This document shows positions 24,501 through 36,752 of a stretch of 64,000 nt of DNA, piece after piece. The DNA comes from Liolophura sinensis (lineage: Eukaryota; Mollusca; Polyplacophora; Chitonida; Chitonidae). The notes under the pieces are model-generated. The model had not been told where the DNA came from and did not search any database. It worked only from the letters and a program-made list of their open reading frames with translations. The position numbers were made by a program, and so were the translations under genes. Location: positions 29,233,979 through 29,297,978 of the forward strand of contig NC_088302.1 in assembly GCF_032854445.1 (NCBI RefSeq). The letters run 5' to 3'. The number at the start of each line of letters is the position of its first letter. Position 1 is the stretch's first letter.

Positions 24501-25614
24501 CATAACACTTCTTTAATTTCCATAAATGTCTATTCTCTTAATTAGAATGGCAAAAAAACCTGAGACTGGAAGCCAATATTATTCTTATCACATTAACACT
24601 CACAAAAGGAAAAAAAAGGAGAGTGATTTACTAAAGTGCAAAATGTAAGATCTCACAATGTTTCATGCTGATAAGAAAAATTAAATGAACTGTCTCGTTT
24701 GTGTTCAAACTCTAATAAATCACATCTTACAAGGCAAGACAGCATGTGTATATCCATAGTATTAGTAACCAACAGGATGATAATCCTTGCCATGGATAAT
24801 CCTTGTCATGTTTAAACAAGGTCCCATTAAAAGGATGAAAAAATTTACAACAAATCAAACAGTACATACATAGTAAGCCAAAAAAAAAAAGCCGATATGT
24901 TAACAGATGTATATCAACACGAAAACTCATGTCATGGAGGACTAATGTAAAAACTGACTTAACTTCTTCACCAGTACATCACACTGGAATGTTTTTTATC
25001 TGACTAGTACACGTTAAGGTCATGGTGTAGTGAATCAGAGATTTAAATAACACATTGCTGAATGTCTGAAGACTATGTCAGTAGTTTAAAACCTTCTCCA
25101 TAAAACAAGGATGGGTACAAATTAACAGTCAGATCTTGTACAGGAACAAAAACTGTATTTCTTTCCCTTGTTAACCTTGGGCTTTCTAAAACTGACTATG
25201 TTTTTTTTAGTAAGTATCAATCTAGACGAAGGTAACACTGCTGCACAAAGAAATATGGACCTGAAAAGTATTTTTGCTGATCTATGAATATGCTCTAAAG
25301 CATAATGCATAAGCATAATTTGTTACATAATCCCCAACAAATCTGACCAATAAAGTATAATTTCATACATGCAACATGAAATTATAATTCACACGATTTT
25401 TGAAAACTGACAATGTTCAGGTTTGAGCACGTACAAACTTTTCAGAAATTAGACTTAGTAAATAGCCTGTTCAAGTCAGACCATATTCCTCCAATGTGCT
25501 GAAATACGCGCTATGTCTGTGTTCGAATTTCCTCATTCGATTTATGATGACAAGTCTTTTTCCTTTTTTTTTTTGTTGTTTTCCAAATGAAAATTAAATA
25601 GCTGCTTCGCTTAC
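21556..25614. other. unc-13 intron containing the promoter region of the 21.3-kb exon
   Basis: The 300-400 bp right of 21555 are moderately GC-rich and presumably hold the 5' UTR and promoter of the alternative first exon, though I see no canonical TATA element. A SINE-B lies at 23.45-23.82 kb. The rest, including 24-25.6 kb, is AT-rich sequence with no supported feature. Confidence 0.45.
23452..23820 (-). mobile_element. SINE-B copy with complete tRNA-like head
   Basis: Runs from a GAGTGAGTGAGTGAGTG tail to the head. Read on the minus strand, the head has an A-box-like GATAGCATAGTTGGTAGAGC (23807-23788) and a B-box-like GATCCAGGGTCAATCC (23768-23753). These are internal RNA polymerase III promoter elements, showing tRNA ancestry. 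It is the best guide to the full family structure in this window. Confidence 0.9.
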
Positions 25615-25792
25615 CTCGCTGAGCTGGGCGCAGACTTTGTTGAAGGCCTCTATCCAGCGTGCACGGGCGGGAGAGGGTAGGTCTGGGTTGGTCTGTATGT
25701 CGTATGGCTCCATAACACTGGGGTCACTACAGCTGTACTCCTGGGTACTCTGCCGGCTCACGTTGGACGAGGAGATGCGACTGTTATGGGGG
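25615..25792 (-). CDS. unc13: unc-13 exon with conserved pre-C1 helix (RARWIEAFNKV)
   Basis: A 178-nt exon with acceptor tattctttcag and donor AGCGAG|gtaagc. The first base completes a Ser codon and the exon ends in phase 0. It reads PHNSRISSSNVSRQSTQEYS, then CSDPSVMEPYDIQTNPDLPS, then PARARWIEAFNKVCAQLSE. The last part matches the Munc13 segment [20 protein letters not shown]. In the family this segment precedes the C1 domain and, in vertebrates, lies near the amphipathic calmodulin-binding helix. This is the last exon I can place with certainty in the long isoform. The next, coding toward C1, must enter in phase 0; a 36-nt candidate is at 2.5 kb and the rest lies off the left edge. Confidence 0.93.
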
Positions 25793-26228
25793 CTGAAAGA
25801 ATACAGGGGTGGATTTATGTCAGGGGTCTCCAATAACTGTAGCAGCATTTTGTCCACTGTAAATGTCAACAGTTCACTATGATAAAGCATCAGGTAGAAC
25901 ATGACCTTCTGTACATAGTGCATCAAACACACACGCACATGTCAGGATTATTACACACAGACAGTTAATGGGTGCTCCATTAAGTTAACGTATTAAGATT
26001 CCAAATACATTCAAATGGGCAGGGAGATTTAATTGATGGCAATACTGCTATCAATAATTAAATGAGTTGTCAGTTTGGGTCAAACCAAACCGTCATGACA
26101 CCTGCAAACTAACATCTCACTAACAGATAGATTCAAGGAGCTGAACAATAATTTGATTAATATTATATGTACTGGTACGGCTACATGTATTCACCAGTAT
26201 GAAACAGAAACTTTGACAAGGAATATAC

Positions 26229-26535
26229 TTATTTATTTTTATGATTAGAGTGTTACGCCATACTCAAGTATATCGTTGTAGAGAACGCCTGAGTTGGACT
26301 TGAACTCACACCGACGGGTCTGCCAGCAACCTGCGGATGGTCGTGGGTTTTCCCCGGGCTCTGCCCGGTTTCCACCCACCATAATGCTGGCCGCCGTCGT
26401 ATAAGTGAAATATTCTTGAGTACGGTGTAAAACACCAACAAAAAAAAAAAAAAAAAAAAAAACTCACACCGACTCCATTAGCAAGAATATCCTGAGTCAT
26501 TGTGCTAAACCAATGGGCCATGGGGGCCCCAGATT
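26229..26535 (-). mobile_element. Older SINE-A, interrupted by a younger insertion
   Basis: The left part (26229-26315: atttatttttatgattagag, gttacgccatactcaag, then tgagttggacttgaactcac) and right part (26461 onward: aactcacaccgactccatta, then gtgctaaaccaatgggccat) are two pieces of one minus-oriented SINE-A. It is much more diverged than the copy inserted in it. Confidence 0.8.
26316..26460 (+). mobile_element. Young 5'-truncated SINE-A with perfect 13-bp target-site duplication
   Basis: The sequence gggtctgccagcaacctgcg, gatggtcgtgggttttcccc, gggctctgcccggtttccac, then gtacggtgtaaaacaccaac and poly-A, is close to the family consensus. It is bracketed by aactcacaccgac at 26303-26315 and 26461-26473. 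The 5' truncation, A-rich end and target duplication are the signature of LINE-driven target-primed reverse transcription. Confidence 0.92.
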
Positions 26536-26852
26536 AGGAAAATAGACTACATATAAATATAGAAACATGTGTAAGTACTGGCGTATAGTGAAACAGCACA
26601 AATACTAACCTGCACACTAACTACAAGACCAGGCAAATACTAGTATGTTTTCATTAACATTTCAGTGTAATCAGGGTTTTACCAACGATGAAAGAGTGAC
26701 AGCTCACTTAGAAGGCTCATCATTATATTTACAGCAAAACTGTTCATTAGCACATTAGCATAAATGGTCATCGGTATGCCAAGAATACCCATTGCTATGC
26801 TCACCCATCTGTGCTAGTTTCATGTACAAGTGCTCACATTCACAGGTAACAT

Positions 26853-27018
26853 TTATTTATTGATTGATTTGATGGGTGTTTTATGACATACTCAAAAAAT
26901 ATTTCCTTTACACCATGGCAGCCAGCATTATAGTGGGAAGATACTGGGTAGAGTCCAGAGGGAAACCCACGAGGTAGAGCCCAGGGGGAAACCCACGACC
27001 ATCCGCAGGTTTACTCAG
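26853..27018 (-). mobile_element. SINE-A copy with internal duplication
   Basis: Tail-side features ttatttattgattgatttga and ggtgttttatgacatactca, then cagccagcattatagtggga, are followed by a 29-bp direct duplication around gtagag-ccag-gggaaaccc acgag. Head is absent. Confidence 0.85.
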
Positions 27019-29081
27019 GTTTCATTGCATTGTGGAAGGTCTACTTGTCTCAAGCACTTTACTAAATGCTGATACCATTTCAAACTGACTTTAAATTTTG
27101 TTTTTACAAACATACGAATGATTTTCAAATGTCAGTGGTAGAAATGAAAGTTCAGTCATACAGATGAAGATTCTGGAATTCCATGTTCACCAGAGAAGTT
27201 TCAACGCACACAGCATCTAAACCCAAAAATCCCTTAACATTTAACTTTAATTCTTTGACTTTTTACAAAATATAATGATCAGGAAAATTCAGTTATTCTA
27301 GTTATCCTAGTTATTCAAAAAGACATTATTATACCTAGAACATTATCCGGAAATTTGTATCTCAATACTGAAATAGGAATTAAGTAGTACTGAGTTTGAA
27401 TGAATATCTACAAATCAAAAGTTTACATTAAATCAAAACATAGATCTTCCTAAGATCTTCATCATATATTCAATATTCAACCTTGTCAATGACAATGCTC
27501 AGTGAGTACAAAGTGGACTTCAAGGGAGACAACTTGTGTGAGGTTAGTCCCCCTAGCGCTGCTTGTCAGGCATACACATGATTAACCCAAGGTGTTTAAG
27601 CACATTTTTCCACACATTGCAACTCGAACACACATACAAATAATCATAAGTTAAATTAAGCCAAAACTTTACAAGCTGTGAAAATTGAATGACAAACCAT
27701 GCATGTGTACAAAAATATCATCACATATCAAGACCTGTAAGATCCATATTGATCCATTCACATGATCAAGGCCAAGAGCATCGGTGCTTACATTACAGAC
27801 GTAGCTTTGTCATTTTCTGCAGCACTTTTAAGAATTTAAGTGTCATGATTTAGTTTTTCCAGGTATACAATGTAGAAGACACCAATAAAGCTCACCAAAG
27901 CTGTAAACATTACAAATATGGAAAAGTACATAATATCATATTGTACCAGTACATCTGCAGCCCTCAGGCTGACTACAAACACCATCAGGATTATTCTCCT
28001 TACATCCGATTTGGCAGCTGACCAATGGGTTTGCACGATTCAAGCCAATAACTTTTCATGTCCAAGTGAAATAGTACTGGGCATGCATGGGATCAAATGC
28101 AAACGGCAATAAGGAATCGAATACATGTAAGTCTTACCTATTAGGCTTAATAAACTAATGAGTGACCAATTTACATGAAGAAAGAATGGTTCATTGACAT
28201 GGAAACATGTATGCCTCTATTTGGGATGAAGGCAGGAACAAATTACTTGTGACAGACTGCACACTGAATGACACCACAGCGATGCAGTGTAACATTGGAT
28301 TCACGGTTTAATATATTCAAGCGATAACCAACATAGCAGGTCAAGGAAATTTGATGACAAGTTCAGATTACATGAAGAGTGGGTCAAGTTAACCTGGTAA
28401 ATTACATGTAAATTAATAAAGGTAGCTGTATAGATACAAGTATTTCATTACCTGCAATGTTTTCATTGTTAAATTCAGATGCATGTATTGCAGTATTTAT
28501 TTATTTGATAGGTGTTTTAGCCAGGCTTAAGTCTTAATAACAGTCCTGGCCAACTAATACACAACTAATGGCACTTTAAGAAGTCCAGACAAAAGTTAAT
28601 ACTGGGCTTAAATGCTACTACACTTCTGAACAACTGGGTCCAGATATCAATGCAATACACAGCCTTAGTCAGATCTGTCTTGATGGGTTCTGTTTTAGAT
28701 CAGACAGTCTGGCATGATTTTTTCATATATGCCAAATCCACTTGACATTTCAGACAAAGTCTCGTTAAAGCATGTTACATGTAATATAGAGGACATATGA
28801 TGATGAACACATTATATCAAATTTGCGAAACAAGTGATATAATGTACATACAAAAGTGATGAATTATGTTACAATTTACACCAAATTTGGTTTCATAAAT
28901 TTGATACAAAGATCACAACTTGAAGATTCATTTTATCCCTAAATTTTTTTAAACCGTTTTAGGCAGCTAAAAGTGCAAATTTTTTCAAGACTGGGACTTG
29001 TACAAATTTCCAGTCCCAGGCCAGGATCAACTGTTTATTATTTTTTCCTCAGGTAAGTTACTTTCTCTTAATACACCTTAC

Positions 29082-29409
29082 CTGTCATTGATGAAAGATG
29101 TAGGCCGGCTGTTCGGCCGACTGTTGTAGTAGAGTGGCTCTGAGTCTGTATCACTTCTCCCTTGATAGTATGGACTGACATCCTGGTAGTAATCTGTCTC
29201 CCGCTCCGATCCCCGATCAAACGAACGATCAAACGAGCGATCAAACGACCGGTCGAAAGAGCGATCAAAGGAGCCACCATACTCCTGACTGTCCTCTCTC
29301 CTGCCGCGGTACACAGCGCTGAAGGGAAGCTGGTGTATTGAGGTGTTGTGTTGATGTTGTAGCGGGTAATTGATGTCGCTGGTATAGTCACTATCCTCGG
29401 ACATGCCCG
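29082..29409 (-). CDS. unc13: unc-13 linker exon with (SFDR)5 tetrapeptide repeat
   Basis: A 328-nt exon with acceptor tttgcctacag and donor GACAG|gtaagg, entering with two bases and leaving in phase 2. It encodes about 109 residues rich in Ser, Asp, Tyr and Arg: GMSEDSDYTSDINYPLQHQH, then NTSIHQLPF, then a run of five SFDR units, then tyrosine- and serine-rich sequence ending PTSFINDR. The opening aligns with the Munc13 linker D-DSDYRSE......P.YYT...P.ASVHQ. The linker is expected to be disordered and to hold phosphorylation and partner-binding sites. The SFDR units use different synonymous codons, suggesting selection on the peptide. A second open frame overlaps on the same strand but breaks the phase chain, so I reject it. 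Confidence 0.88.
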
Positions 29410-32404
29410 CTGTAGGCAAAGAGACAAAAACGACACGCACAGATTACACTTGGCATACTTAAAATATGCATAAGATCTTCACCCCTGCACGATCATGGTA
29501 CATGTAGATCTATAATATACCATTCCACACAAACATATCCCTCCAGATGCTTACCACAATGGCATGCTACATTAGGCATATTGGTTTATTGCTGTTGTCA
29601 TAGCAATGCATTAATATTTATATTAGTTTTCACAAATTAAGTCTATTCATGCTTTAAAGGTAAGGTCGCTCTATAACAAACAGTATTTTCCATATTTGTA
29701 TTAAATCATTTGTACACATTTGTAAACATTACCATAAAGCCAATGTTGATGTCTGTTCACATATTATTAAATATCATTTACTTCCAGTAGAACAATCATG
29801 AGCAAGTACAGTATGTACAAACATGCAAAAAGAAAAAAAATACTTATTTCGTAGTTACAATCCGAACAGTACAACTTGTTTACATACGACTTTAAGGTTC
29901 TTTCTATTACACGTAACACAGACTATACTGTACAAGGTTCTACTGCCTTTCTTTTCAGTAACACAATTTCATCACCTTTCACAATCAAAAGCTCTGGTAC
30001 CCCATGTTGTTTCTTATTTTATTTTTTTTTCATGTTTTTCCTGTCCATAATGACTGGGGATAAAAACACACCTTACAAGCACGACGCAGACACCTGCCCA
30101 TCCTACAGTGTACTTCTGTAAAACTTTGTACTGTAGGCTGGCTTAAAAGCAACAACCAATGGCTCAGTGACGTGATCGGCCATTATCTAATAATTCATGA
30201 AGATTTCTGTAAACATCTGCCTTTCAATACAGATGGGCGCAGTGTCCACATACATGTAGTGTGAACAGAAACTACCGGCTCTCATGGACGGCACATCCCA
30301 TGGTAATTCCACCATGGTCAGCTTCATCCACATCAACCATTGAATAATGACTCAATAAAAGCTAAACGGTCAAAGGATGCTGTCTGTGTTACATTTACAT
30401 TTTCACTGACTTCAGTCCGAGGGTGGGGGGTGGGGTGAGGTGGCTCGATCCTGACTGCGCAAAACTCTTGTAAGGTTTCCATATGGTAATACCTTACACG
30501 GCGTGATAATATGCTTCATTTACCCTGCATGTACTCTTAAACAATGGACACTCCAATTTCCTCGACCCCCAAACTGACTCCTAAAGAAAAGATTCTTCAG
30601 TATAGTGTTCAAAAACAATCATTCAAATAAATCAATCAATCAATGCATAAAATGTAATCATAGACTGTTCACTATGTGCCATGAATCCTTAATCCCTAAC
30701 TACACAAATATGTAACTTGTTCACATAAACATTATTTCAACGGCTTTCCAAAATTGTAAAATGATTATGTTGGCTTATGTGTTGTAAAAACATTACAGAA
30801 TATACATTTGACACTTTGACATTCTCTCAAACAATGGTGCGTTTTCTTTCCAAGGTTTGAGAGTGATCATATAATGCTACAGTGAAGAATGTTTCCCTTT
30901 ATAGGCTTTTGGTCAGTATTTGTTGGTCCAGGAAACTGGAGTGCCACAAACATTTGCAAGTTAGTGAAGAATATGTGGCGTGTTTATCTGCGAAGACAAA
31001 CAGCCCACAAATGCCCTTCACTGATTACTTCCACAAAAACCCAACAAACTGCATTATAAAAGCGGTGTGCCAGTCTCCCTTCTTGATCTCATGATGATGG
31101 GAATACCAGACTTGGCTATACATGTAACTATGGGGCCCAACCATCAAGAAACAGCACAGTTACAGCAGGCAAATACCAGTACTACCTCGAACAGGCTATT
31201 CACTAATGTCCCAAAGCAAAGGTATGTGGGAAGGTCTGCCAGCAACCCGTGGATGGTCGTTAGGTTTGCTCCAAAATCTGCAGGGTTTTCTCACACCATG
31301 ATGCTGATTGCCAGTTGTATAAGTGAAATATTCTTGAGTGCATCTTAAAACACCAATCAAATAAATAAATAAATAAATAAATAAATACATAAATAAACAA
31401 AAAGGAACTGAGAACCTAGGTCACTTACATTTACCTTTGTACTAAAATCTTATATCCATACTTTATGCTGACAGCTAAGGTAAGGCTGTAGCTTTCACCA
31501 GATGTGGCAAATGCCTCTATCCCTTATACCCAGGTGTTACTTACTACATATGCAGAATGCAAGATTCTGACGTGATTTCTTCAAATTTCCACAAAATCTA
31601 TGTTGTCATTTCTCGGAAACATACACCCACAAATTTATGTTGTCAATTCCCAGAAAGATGAGAGCAGAAACTGATTTTACCTCCAGCATTAAATAACGTA
31701 GCATGACAATGTTTGTTATCACCTTGTTATAGACAGTTTTACGTTATCCAGCAGCACTCGAAGTGATACTAATCAGTTAGGTTCTTGGCAACATATGTGC
31801 TATCCACAAACGAAGACTTATGCCTTAGTCTACCCCAGAAAAACAAAAGAAACACACGCACACCAAAATGCCTATATGGTATATGGTTTTACAAAAGAAT
31901 TTGAATTATTATTTATCTGATTGTTGTTTGCTCAAAAAGTTTTCACCTATATCAGTTAGTTTTATGGGTGGAGGAAACCAAATTTCTCAAGGCACACACC
32001 CGACCTTGGGCATATTACTGACAAACTTTAATTTCCATGTGTGACCTGTTAATGTGCACACCATAATGGTGGAGAACAAGTGATTTTCAATGAAAGCTAG
32101 AAGCTGTGCAAATGTCCACCCAAGCATCATAAACCTCTTGTTGTCATCTAGTCTCCCAAGATGGTCTGCGTAGGATGTATTGGAAAATAATACACACACT
32201 ACACACTAGGCACAATTTTACTTTTCAATATGGAGCCACTGCGATTTACACTATTTAGCTGTAACTAACTGTGTGAAAATTGAAAATCATAAATAACTTT
32301 AAATCTAAGGTGAGCATGCAATTCCAAATACCTTAAGAAGAGGCTCATCTTAAGAATTCAAGGCACAATAAAATACAGGTAAGATTAATGGGCGTGAAAC
32401 TTAC
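29410..32404. other. unc-13 intron
   Basis: AT-rich sequence with one SINE-A (31.22-31.39 kb, plus) and a possible SINE-A tail at about 31.9 kb. I see no other feature; the open frames are short and lack coding character. Confidence 0.6.
31221..31385 (+). mobile_element. SINE-A copy, 5' truncated
   Basis: Opens with gggaaggtctgccagcaacc, continues through cacaccatgatgctga and gtataagtgaaatattcttg agtgc, and ends with aaaacaccaatcaaataaat aaataaataaat. The AATA-type tail is expanded. Confidence 0.85.
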
Positions 32405-32450
32405 ACTGAGAGTATGTCTGCCTTCGATGCTGTTCCTTGATGGTAAGAAT
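32405..32450 (-). CDS. unc13: unc-13 small linker exon
   Basis: A 46-nt exon between acceptor tgttggcag and an excellent donor (CAGT|gtaagt). It enters in phase 0 and leaves in phase 1 and encodes ILTIKEQHRRQTYSQ. The leftover T joins with CG of the 29.4-kb exon to make Ser. I do not see a conserved motif. Its assignment rests on the strong splice signals, the phase fit on both sides and its position between two secure unc-13 exons. It would lie in the poorly conserved linker between C2A and C1, and a small exon here could be alternatively spliced. Confidence 0.72.
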
Positions 32451-32897
32451 CTGCCAACAGAGAAATTAAGACGGGTTTTACATTGATTTATAGATTACAG
32501 GCGTCCTGCTGGATGTCAGTAAGACACGGAGTAACACTTTGATAGATGTAAACAACTGTTAATAATAACGGCGGTGACAAATTGCATGTATAACAAGTAC
32601 ACAAATCAGACTGTACAGCACAAAATGGCGACTCCATATGACAAGCATTGGCAGCAGATAGGTAACAGATGTTCAAACTCAACAATATCATACAAAATCT
32701 AAAGAATAAACATACGTGTTTGGCTTCAGGGCAAAATGAAAATCTTATGAATTCTTAATCTATCATGACGGAATACACGGAAAAATAATTAGGCTACATA
32801 TAATGTATTGATATTTCGATAAATAAATACATTAACAATAATAACAGACAACCATTATGTAACACTGGAAACTTCATAAAGGAAAGAAAGGCTTCTG

Positions 32898-33080
32898 TAT
32901 TATTTATTTACTTGATTGGTGTTTTTCGCTGCGCTCAAGAATACTTCACTTATACATGTTCAATGGAGTTTAGCATTATGGTGGGAAGAAACTGGGCAGA
33001 GCCTGGGGAAACCCACGACCATCTGCAGGTTGCTGACAGACCTTCCCATGTACGGCCAGAGAGTAAGCTAGCATGAGTAT
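32898..33080 (-). mobile_element. SINE-A copy, truncated
   Basis: The sequence tatttatttacttgattggt, gtttttcgctgcgctcaaga, agcattatggtgggaagaaa, ggggaaacccacgaccatct and tcccatgtacggccagagag gives an unmistakable family match. The tRNA-like head is missing. Confidence 0.88.
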
Positions 33081-33427
33081 TCTGTATTATTTTCTCACTT
33101 GATGATTAGCTGACTGTTAAGAGTTTATAAAATATTGTACAGCACAAAAAGCCAATTCTAAAAAGCAATTTTTTACAAAATGCAAAAGTCAAACATAAAT
33201 GTAAAAATGGAATTATGGACATAATCATTTAATCAGTGTTCCCACTACAGTCTAACAAAAACTGCAGTTTAAATAACATTTCAAAATTTTACAGACATCA
33301 AAACTGGCTTAGTGAAATCATCTTCAGCTGTTTCAAATTAGTTCCACATCCTCCATCCAGTGACAATCCAGATAGATGATTTCGCATAAAAGTGATCTTT
33401 GACCTTTGGCCGAACTATGTATGTATG

Positions 33428-33745
33428 TACATGTATGGTCGGGATGTTACATCGTACTTCACAATTTTTTGAGTCATATGATGACAATAAATCATTTGGT
33501 GAATGTGTACACACATTCTGTCCTCTGGTGGCTGGGCGAGTTTATGCCAACAAAAGTACTACCGCCACTGAGGCATCATGCCAAACACTAGATATGACAT
33601 CCCAATCCGTTACATTAGATTACTGACATCGGGAAAACCAGTCCTGTTTCACTGTTCTAACCTCTCAGTGTTGAGCACCAAGCAAGGCAGCAACAAGTAC
33701 CATCTTTGGTTTGACCCGACCCAGGTGTGATCTCTGGTATCCCCA
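33428..33745 (-). mobile_element. Divergent SINE related to SINE-B
   Basis: Shared landmarks with SINE-B in the same order: cgtacttcacaattttttga gtcatatgatgaca, gttgagcaccaagcaaggca gcaacaagtacc and gacccgacccaggtgtgatc. The middle is unrelated. This suggests a sister family with a shared 3' end and tRNA-like head. Confidence 0.6.
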
Positions 33746-35315
33746 TGTTTGATGTAAATGTACAGCTGATCATTACAATCTCTGCCCAGAGTTTTGTGGA
33801 GAAAACTTTATCACAATTTGAACTTCTTAGGTCGGAGATTAAACATCATATTTAAGGTTAGATTTCAAACTAACATGAGACTTGCAGTGCACTTGATACA
33901 CAACAGTAAGAAAAAATTGCCTATCTAATGATTTCTGTAAGGTCTATGTATTAGTAAGTTATGCAGTAAGAATTGTTAAAATGTATCCTGTGTACATGTC
34001 AACTTAGATCACATATACACATGGCATATACATGACATATATACATGTCTGCTGTAAGCAATGGCAGGAAAACACACATTAGTGTTCAACTGGTTACACA
34101 GATAACCCCAGCAAAAGTATGACTTGGCCAGGTTTATAGGTATATATAATCTGCCTGTGAATGATGTGTTGGGAGCACTCAGGGGGGATAACTCTGCAAG
34201 AGATAGGACACAGACCCAAGTATCTGCTGATCAGAGGCAGTAATCTGGCATACCTTGGCAGGTCAATGCCAAACAAACAAAATGCTACACTAGCTTTGCA
34301 TACATATCAGGTCTCATATTCCTGGTTTGTCAAATAAGGACCATAATTTTTTTTTTAAAAATTGCCCAGGACAGAAATTAAATAATGGCAACAACTCCTT
34401 AAAAACTTGCTCTTCTACAACACCTATATATTAACTTTACTTGATGAGTTAATAAACATATCAAAATGTCTAATAAGTTTAATCTAAATCAGACTCATTA
34501 AGATATTTACTACAACAAGTAAAGAAAAGAATCCATGCAGTTGTTAGGCTGAGGTGTTTACTTTGGCTACATGACTGTGAGTAAGACATCAGTTCATGGA
34601 AGATTGCTCTCCACACTGAACTTCTGAGACGGATATTTCTGAAAAACCAAATGCAGCAACCTGTACTTTATATCTCCCAGAGTCACACCCGCCAACAAGC
34701 AGCATAAGGGTCAATGACTGAATTCCATACATATATTGTTCTCACCAAAATATTCTCTCATTTGCTGAATGACACTGAGACTTTCAAAGACATTCTCTCA
34801 GAAACAAGCATCAAAAGCCAGGCATTTTCAATTATACTTATACACTTGCTAAAAAAAATTATTCCTCAAATTGCTGAATCACACTGGATTTCCCAAGAAT
34901 TTCTCCTAAATGCAGCTCCCAGTTGTTACATAACAAAAATGTGCCGTTTATTTATCGTTCTTTCAAATCTTGTTTTCCATTCAGAACTCTGCTGGGGGGT
35001 TAAAGCCCACACGCTGTACTGATCGGGCAGTGTGCTGTGGTATCCGAGATCGTGCCAAGTGTCACGTCTGAGTCAAGCTCGGCTGAGACAGCCATTATAC
35101 CATGATGAAATCAGTCAACAACTTCCACATCCCCCTCTTCATCAGGCTCGTTACTTGATGTGGATATTTACCCTCATTCCCTCACTGATCAATACAGACA
35201 TGCAGTTTAACAACCCACCTAGGCAGTGGCGTATTCACGTGTCACCACTTCACCCATTCGCACACAATTGCTTTAAGCTAAGCTGTTCAAGAATACCTAT
35301 AAATTACCCACCATT

Positions 35316-36400
35316 CATTAATAAGAACTTCTTAACTACATCTGCAGGTAACAGATCGATGTACTTGAATAGGCTAAGCAAAGATATCCATCATTTCATT
35401 AATAAGAGCTTCTTAACTACATCTGCAGGTAACAGATCGACGTACTTGAATAGGCTAAACAAAGATATCCATCATTTCATTAATAAGAACTTCTTAACTA
35501 CATCTGCAGGTAACAGATCGACGAACTTGAATAGGCTAAGCAAAGATATCCATCATTTCATTAATAAGAACTTCTTCACTACATCTGCAGGTAACAGATC
35601 GATGTACTTGAATAGGCTAAGCAAAGATATCCATCATTTCATTAATAAGAACTTCTTCACTACATCTGCAGGTAACAGATCGATGTACTTGAATAGGCTA
35701 AGCAAAGATATCCATCATTTCATTAATAAGAACTTCTTAACTACATCTGCAGGTAACAGATTAACGTACTTGAATAGGCTAAACAAAGATATCCATCATT
35801 TCATTAATAAGAACTTCTTAACTACATCTGCAGGTAACAGATCGATGTACTTGAATAGGCTAAACAAAGATATCCATCATTTCATTAATAAGAACTTCTT
35901 AACTACATCTGCAGGTAACAGATCGATGTACTTGAATAGGCTAAACAAAGATATCCATCATTTCATTAATAAGAACTTCTTAACTACATCTGCAGGTAAC
36001 AGATCGACGTACTTGAATAGGCTAAACAAAGATATCCATCATTTCATTAATAAGAACTTCTTAACTACATCTGCAGGTAACAGATCGATGTACTTGAATA
36101 GGCTAAGCAAAGATATCCATCATTTCATTAATAAGAACTTCTTAACTACATCTGCAGGTAACAGATCGACGTACTTGAATAGGCTAAACAAAGATATCCA
36201 TCATTTCATTAATAAGAACTTCTTAACTACATATGCAGGTAACAGATCGACTTACTTGAATAGGCTAAGCAAAGATATCCATCATTTCATTAATAAGAAC
36301 TTCTTAACTACATCTACAGGTAACAGATCGACTTACTTGAATAGGCTAAACAAAGATATCCATCATTTCATTAATAAGAGCTTCTTAACTACATTTGCGA
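35316..36400. repeat. 81-bp minisatellite, about 13 copies
   Basis: The unit is ttcattaataagaacttctt, aactacatctgcaggtaaca, gatcgatgtacttgaatagg, ctaagcaaagatatccatca t. On the plus strand it reads as a 27-residue repeat (HFINKNFLTTSAGNRSMYLN, then RLSKDIH) in a frame open from 35032 (first ATG 35158) to 36426. The recurring differences between copies (M/T, S/N, L/F, N/S) all change the amino acid, so the peptide is not conserved and I do not call a gene. Each unit carries a donor-like CAG|gtaaca. Confidence 0.95.
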
Positions 36401-36752
36401 GAACTATATCCGTACATGTCAAATAGTTAGAATGAAACACATTCTACAGTGTTAGACACTCCTGGGATTTATTTACTGTTCCGGGTAGACTACCCTGCTA
36501 TATGACTGGCTGTTTTTTTGTGTGTATCAGTACAAAGTGGCTGTCAAACTCAGGATATCACACCATGTGCAATAGTGCTGGATAAGATATTGTAGCAAAA
36601 CACTGCCTTTGACATTTTGATGACAGCTTGTCTAGATTTCTGTTCTCTGGAGATTACAGTGTGACGTAAGGACAAAGGGCAGCACACTTTTGCTGGTTAT
36701 AAACCTTATCAGGCTTTTCACAGCACACCATGTCAGCTGCTGACACTAAACA

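Larger units (their letters stand above)
25793..29081. other. unc-13 intron
   Basis: Contains the nested SINE pair at 26.2-26.5 kb, a SINE-A at 26.85-27.02 kb and a SINE-A tail at about 28.5 kb. No exon is supported. Elsewhere I see only AT-rich sequence. Confidence 0.6.

Noticed and set aside
29068-29436. 122-codon minus frame overlapping the 29-kb exon
   Set aside because: A shadow in another frame of the real unc-13 exon; it does not match Munc13 or keep splice phase.
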